Positions 60,295 through 64,000 of a stretch of 64,000 bases of DNA are shown in pieces. The position numbers were made by a program, and so were the translations under genes. The notes beneath the pieces were generated by a model, which saw only the letters and a list, made by a program, of their open reading frames with translations, was not told where the DNA came from and ran no database searches. Within the stretch, counting starts at the first letter, position 1. The number at the start of each line of letters is the position of its first letter. Location: the NCBI GenBank assembly GCA_903844735.1, contig CAIMUX010000002.1:79789-143788 (forward strand), given 5' to 3'. This stretch comes from Candidatus Eiseniibacteriota bacterium (lineage in GTDB: Bacteria; Eisenbacteria; RBG-16-71-46; CAIMUX01).

Positions 60295-62513
60295 CGCATG
60301 ATCTCCACCTCGGCCGTCTCACGGCCGGTGATGTTCCAGGGAGTGTCAACGACTCTCTCATCGAGGACGGTGCCGGCGGCCGGTCGGATCGAGGCTGCAT
60401 CGCCCGACTCACTTCCGGCCAGGAGCAGGGAGTTCGGAAGACCCGGCAGCTCGCGCCCACGCACCAGCGCGCCCGCGTCGCGTGAGGAGACGCGAAGGAC
60501 CAGGCTCCCCGCAGATGGCAACGTCTCAACCATGCGCACGAGGTCGGTCAAGTCACGTGGAGACCACTTGCCGGGGGCACGGTCGCGATCCCACTCGAGG
60601 AACTCACCCGTTCCCGCCGCGGTCACGCGCAGCCGCTTCCCTTCCCAGCCCGCGGGGACGACGAATCGCTCCGTGCGCGTCGTCAACGAACCACGCCAGA
60701 GCTGGAGAGTGACCTCCACGCGCATCGTGTCGCCGGGCGCGACTCGGCGTGGCATGCACCGCAGGCGTATCACCTCGGCGGCGGCATGCCCCGGCTCCGC
60801 CGTGATGCGGACGGAGAGCGAGTCGAGCCGCACCCGCTGGTACGGGTTCGTGAGGAGGAGCGATGCGGGCAGGACGGCACCTCCCCCGAGTCCCAGCGCC
60901 GGTGCGTCGGTGACCAGGAGATCGCGCCGCCGCACGGTGCGGCCACCGTCAAAATAGACTTCCACCTCGGCCCGCGCCGTGGTCTCCCCCTGCAACCAGC
61001 CGGAGTGCTGGTAGGAGTTGGAGACGGTCCAGGGAAGGAGCATCGGCGAAAGAATCGGGTCGCGCACGACGCGGTATCGGTAGATTTCGTCGGCGCGTCC
61101 GGGCAGGGAGATACGGACGCGCACGGGGATCGTGGGCGGTACGGCGCCGAGGAGGCCGAGGACACCGGACCGGCGATCCTGCCACACGCCGCCCATCGCC
61201 TTGGTCGGCGAACCCATCTTGAACGACACTTGGAGACTCGGCATGACGGTGTGGATCCGCGCCCCGAACATAGGGAATGCCACCGGTCCGCCCTGCACCA
61301 TCGGATGCCCGAACGCATACACGCGGTCACCGTCCACCGCCGTCACCGTGCCGATCGCGGCGATGGTGGCATCTCCTCCCACAAGCTCGAGCGCAATCGC
61401 GGAGCCCGGCTGGAGGATGGCGGACTCACCCGGAGATGCGCCATTCTCCCCAGCCAGCGGCGTGGCAGCTTCCATCGCGAGGAATCCTGCCGTCCCGGCG
61501 GGGCCACGCGCAGCATCGAGCAGCGCCGACGTCCAGCCGGTGAACGCCAGGGGGGTGGGGAGGGGAGACAGACCGACCCGCGCGCCGTACGCCTCGACTT
61601 CCGACATGATCGGAGACGCCATTCCGGACGTGAAGAGAGCCATCCGGGGCGTGATCGCAAGAGCCGTCTCGTGCTGCGTCCCCCCTCGCGGGGCGTCGTC
61701 GTCCCGCGTGAAAGCCGACCAGAGAGTCGCGAACCCCGCGGCGCTGCCCGCAGCGCGCGCCTGGGCGGTCGGATCACCGTCGGTCGGATCACCGTCCGTC
61801 GGATCACCACCGGTCGGAACGTCGATGTCCCCCACCCGCTTTCCCGGACCTTTGGCCGCGGCGCCCGCCGTGCCCCCGAGGGGGAGGGGTCCCCCGTGGG
61901 GGACCGCGCCCCAGCCAGGGCGTGGGCCCGGGCTTCCCGCGTTTCCTTGGGGACCCGATTCCATCGCCTCGATGTCTTTGGCGTCGGGCAGCGGGTAGCG
62001 ATCCAGCTCCAGCATCTCCTCGATGGGGGTGATCCCGCCGATCGGATCCTTCACGAACGGATAGGCGAACGCGACTGCCCCGGCTAGCTTCCCGTCGATG
62101 TAGACAGGGCTGCCGCTCATCCCGGCGATGATGCCCGCGTGCAGGAGGGTCTCGCCGGTCCCGCGAAAGAGGATGAGGCTGCCCTTGGGGCGCGTGCCGC
62201 GGATGACATCGACCACCTCGACGCCGAACTCCTCGATGAGATCGCCGGAAAAAACGGTACGTCCGATGCCATGCATCCCGGGACGAACCTGGTCCAGCGG
62301 CAGGATGTCGAGCGCCGCCCGGGCCGGGGTTACGGACGAGGGGATCGCCGCTAGCAGGGGAATTGCCAGGAGCAGGGCGATCCGGACGGCGGTAGGCGGC
62401 CGGCCCCGGAAACGCCCGGCCTCGTCGCGGCCGGGCGGCGGCACCCGCTCCGGCCGAAACGGCAGCGGTCGGCACTCTCCCGGTGGCCATGAAGGCCTCG
62501 GTCTACGAATCAT
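60291..62513 (-). CDS. SpoIVB-like S55 peptidase domain protein
   Basis: A 740-residue exported protein. A membrane segment (VRIALLLAIPLLAAIPSSV) precedes LDILPLDQVRPGMHGIGRTVFSG and the serine site AGMSGSPVYIDGKLAGAVAFAYPF (Ser135), which match SpoIVB (peptidase family S55). The family's second half is also present (VYAFGHPMVQGGPVAFPMFGARIHTVMPSLQVSFK). A tandem DPTDG repeat lies between them. SpoIVB signals in Bacillus sporulation, but nothing else here suggests sporulation, so a different signalling or processing role is likely. ATG 62513 has GAAGGA upstream. It overlaps the propeller gene by ATGA. Confidence 0.85.
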   Translation of the reverse strand: MIRRPRPSWPPGECRPLPFRPERVPPPGRDEAGRFRGRPPTAVRIALLLAIPLLAAIPSSVTPARAALDILPLDQVRPGMHGIGRTVFSGDLIEEFGVEVVDVIRGTRPKGSLILFRGTGETLLHAGIIAGMSGSPVYIDGKLAGAVAFAYPFVKDPIGGITPIEEMLELDRYPLPDAKDIEAMESGPQGNAGSPGPRPGWGAVPHGGPLPLGGTAGAAAKGPGKRVGDIDVPTGGDPTDGDPTDGDPTAQARAAGSAAGFATLWSAFTRDDDAPRGGTQHETALAITPRMALFTSGMASPIMSEVEAYGARVGLSPLPTPLAFTGWTSALLDAARGPAGTAGFLAMEAATPLAGENGASPGESAILQPGSAIALELVGGDATIAAIGTVTAVDGDRVYAFGHPMVQGGPVAFPMFGARIHTVMPSLQVSFKMGSPTKAMGGVWQDRRSGVLGLLGAVPPTIPVRVRISLPGRADEIYRYRVVRDPILSPMLLPWTVSNSYQHSGWLQGETTARAEVEVYFDGGRTVRRRDLLVTDAPALGLGGGAVLPASLLLTNPYQRVRLDSLSVRITAEPGHAAAEVIRLRCMPRRVAPGDTMRVEVTLQLWRGSLTTRTERFVVPAGWEGKRLRVTAAGTGEFLEWDRDRAPGKWSPRDLTDLVRMVETLPSAGSLVLRVSSRDAGALVRGRELPGLPNSLLLAGSESGDAASIRPAAGTVLDERVVDTPWNITGRETAEVEIMR
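61766..61820. repeat. Tandem 15-bp repeat within the S55 peptidase gene
   Basis: Three and a half near-identical 15-bp units based on GTCGGATCACCGTCG encode DPTDG repeats. The unit length keeps the reading frame, so copy number could vary without disrupting the protein. Confidence 0.6.
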
Positions 62514-62683
62514 CCTCAGTGGTCCTTCCTTGCGGATCCTGGCAGCATGGCCTGCACGGAACGCCGCGTTCGTCCGGGCCGGCACGAACACCGCGCGCGC
62601 CGCTTGCTCTCCGGCTCCAGAAGCCTTACAATGCTTCGCGGCCTGGGCCATCCAGGAACCGGCCGAGCATACCTGAGGGGATC

Positions 62684-63568
62684 ATGCGCGTAAGCGGTTT
62701 TTCCATGGTGCGAGACGCCGTGCGTCTGCACTACCCGGTGGCGGAATCCATCCGCTCCATCCTTCCGATCTGCGACGAGTTCGTCATCGCCGTGGGCCAA
62801 AGCGAGGACGACACGGTCGGGCGGATCCGGGCCATCGGCGATCCGAAGGTACGGATCATCGAGACCGAGTGGAACCCGGCGCACTTCGTGCACGGGGCAA
62901 CCAACGCCGTCCAGAGCAATCTCGCTCTCGATCAGTGTATCGGCGACTGGGCCTTCTACGTCCAGGCCGATGAGGTGGTCCACGAAGACGATCTTCCGCT
63001 CATCGTCCGGGCCATGGAGCAGCACCTTGACGACCCGCGGGTCGAAGGCCTGCTCTTTCGCTACCTGCACTTCTGGGGTGACTTCGACCACTACCACGGG
63101 GCTCGCAACTGGTACCGGCACGAGGTGCGCGTGGTGCGCAACGTCCCCGGGATGCGATCGTGGAAGAGCGCGCAGGGTTTCCGGATCGAAGGGCGCAGGC
63201 CGCGGGTCGTCGATACCCGCGCGCGGATCTTCCACTACGGCTGGGTGCGCCCGCCCGAGACGATGAAGCGCAAGCAGATGGCCCTCGACCGCCTGCATCA
63301 TCCCGAAGAGTGGGTGAAGCGACGTCACCCCCAGCCGGACGTAGCGTTCGACTACGGCCCGCTCGACCACCTGCGGCACTTTACGGGGACGCACCCCGCC
63401 GTCATGCGTGAGTGGATCGCCGGCAAGGAGTGGGATGCGGCCGACTATCGGCGCCCGGGTACTCTTCACGAGCACAACCGACGCTCGGTGCGGGCCCTCA
63501 CTTGGATTGAGGACCACATTCTCCGACACCGCCTCGGCGAATACCGGAACTACGTCCGTATCGACTGA
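62684..63568 (+). CDS. Glycosyltransferase family 2 protein
   Basis: A 294-residue cytosolic GT-A enzyme: VSGFSMVRDAVRLHYPVAESIRSILPICDEFVIAVGQSEDDTVGRI at the N-terminus, then WAFYVQADEVVHEDDLP containing the acidic catalytic-type motif QADE, and FHYGWVRPPETMKRKQMAL at the end of the fold. These motifs resemble GT2 glycosyltransferases that act in surface-polymer or protein modification. ATG 62684 has GAGGGGATC upstream; the longer frame to 62483 is antisense to the peptidase gene. It is divergent from that gene and apparently a single-gene unit. Confidence 0.85.
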   Translation: MRVSGFSMVRDAVRLHYPVAESIRSILPICDEFVIAVGQSEDDTVGRIRAIGDPKVRIIETEWNPAHFVHGATNAVQSNLALDQCIGDWAFYVQADEVVHEDDLPLIVRAMEQHLDDPRVEGLLFRYLHFWGDFDHYHGARNWYRHEVRVVRNVPGMRSWKSAQGFRIEGRRPRVVDTRARIFHYGWVRPPETMKRKQMALDRLHHPEEWVKRRHPQPDVAFDYGPLDHLRHFTGTHPAVMREWIAGKEWDAADYRRPGTLHEHNRRSVRALTWIEDHILRHRLGEYRNYVRID

Positions 63569-63648
63569 GGCGGGCGGCGAGCCCCCGCGATGAAGTGCGA
63601 GGAAGCAGAGCGCCTAACGGTCCCCTCGACATGCCCGCAGGGATGCCG

Positions 63649-64000
63649 CTAGAAGAGATAGAATCGCAATCCGACGCTCGCCTGCGGCCCGCTGAAGTCG
63701 ATCTTGCGCAAATCGCGCACGTAGACCAGTTCCCGATTGCCGCCGGTGCCCGGGGCGGGGATAGGATCGCCTCCGGCCAACGGGACTTCGAGGAACGATT
63801 CCGAGAGATACCCCCCGACATCTCGATTGGCCAGAGTGTAAACGTTGTAGATGTTGCCGGAGGAATACGTCAGCGCGTCGCTGAGCTCCAAACCGTTCCG
63901 GCTCCAACCGCGGAAGTCGTTGCCGTCGCCGCTGCGGTCGAGGCTGAGCCTGCGGTAACCGACGTCGATGACCAGGGTGGTCCGTTGGTTGAGCATCAGT
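63649..64000 (-). CDS. C-terminal end of an outer-membrane beta-barrel protein (partial)
   Basis: The last roughly 116 codons of a gene running off the right edge. The text alternates hydrophobic and polar residues (RTTLVIDVGYRRLSLD, YLSESFLEVPLAGG, RELVYVRDLRKIDFSGPQASVGLRFYLF) and ends in Phe, as membrane beta-barrels recognised by BamA do. A loop is rich in Gly/Pro (PIPAPGTGGN). The true start lies outside the window; the Met near 63996 is probably internal. No more specific family is recognised. Confidence 0.7.
   Translation of the reverse strand, partial: LMLNQRTTLVIDVGYRRLSLDRSGDGNDFRGWSRNGLELSDALTYSSGNIYNVYTLANRDVGGYLSESFLEVPLAGGDPIPAPGTGGNRELVYVRDLRKIDFSGPQASVGLRFYLF

Overview
The window is high-GC bacterial DNA from a diderm organism: it carries lptE, outer-membrane barrel proteins, a Wza-type exporter and many signal peptides or lipoboxes. 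A secreted PHP-domain protein with a FlgD-like C-terminal domain, a PorV-like barrel, FN3-rich lipoproteins, an EPS-associated exosortase and an archaeal-type ProS together suggest an uncultured FCB-group or Candidatus Eisenbacteria-like lineage. That placement is inference; no rRNA or tRNA gene is visible to test it.

Layout. From 1 to 7.2 kb the minus strand holds holA (partial), lptE, an NtrC-type regulator, its NtrB-type kinase, a CDP-paratose 2-epimerase-like SDR and a PorV-like/SPOR fusion. From 7.26 to 15.07 kb, entirely on the plus strand, lies an integrated element bounded by a 35-bp perfect direct repeat. It carries a P4-type integrase, AlpA, a primase-helicase, an iteron-like repeat field, a Nu1-like small protein, a CxxC protein and a fused HK97 prohead protease-major capsid protein. 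It has no portal, large terminase, tail or lysis gene, so it looks like a capsid-encoding satellite. It sits in the 3' end of a sugar aminotransferase gene and supplies replacement final codons for it. From 15.0 to 21.1 kb is a nucleotide-sugar operon on the minus strand (aminotransferase, beta-helix acetyltransferase, C4-epimerase, UDP-sugar dehydrogenase, DUF92 protein, reductase), followed by a divergent ctpA-like protease.

From 23.3 to 39.6 kb a long, mostly overlapping minus-strand cluster builds and exports exopolysaccharide: a CapD/sugar-transferase fusion, Wza, a Wzc-like kinase, exosortase, EpsI, a membrane protein, a TPR lipoprotein, a PrsK-like protein without kinase domain, an O-antigen ligase/polymerase, a PEGA protein and a FN3 lipoprotein. 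From 40 to 46.8 kb are a YIP1 protein, macro domain, AI-2E transporter, CvpA, PHP protein, SAM hydrolase and a Thr/Lys-rich orphan. From 47 to 51.8 kb is a GldA/F/G-like ABC system with a DUF4340 protein. From 52 to 64 kb are an MltD-like transglycosylase, CheX-CheY, proS, a membrane glycosyltransferase, a secreted propeller coupled to an S55 (SpoIVB-like) peptidase, a GT2 glycosyltransferase and the end of an outer-membrane protein.

How it fits together. The sugar operon can make activated amino or uronic sugars, and the EPS cluster can assemble and export a polymer from such precursors. The satellite is embedded at the end of the sugar operon, between the aminotransferase and the genes that once followed it. 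A 237-bp element with 13-bp terminal inverted repeats lies between cheY and proS and has a degraded relative near 46.2 kb.
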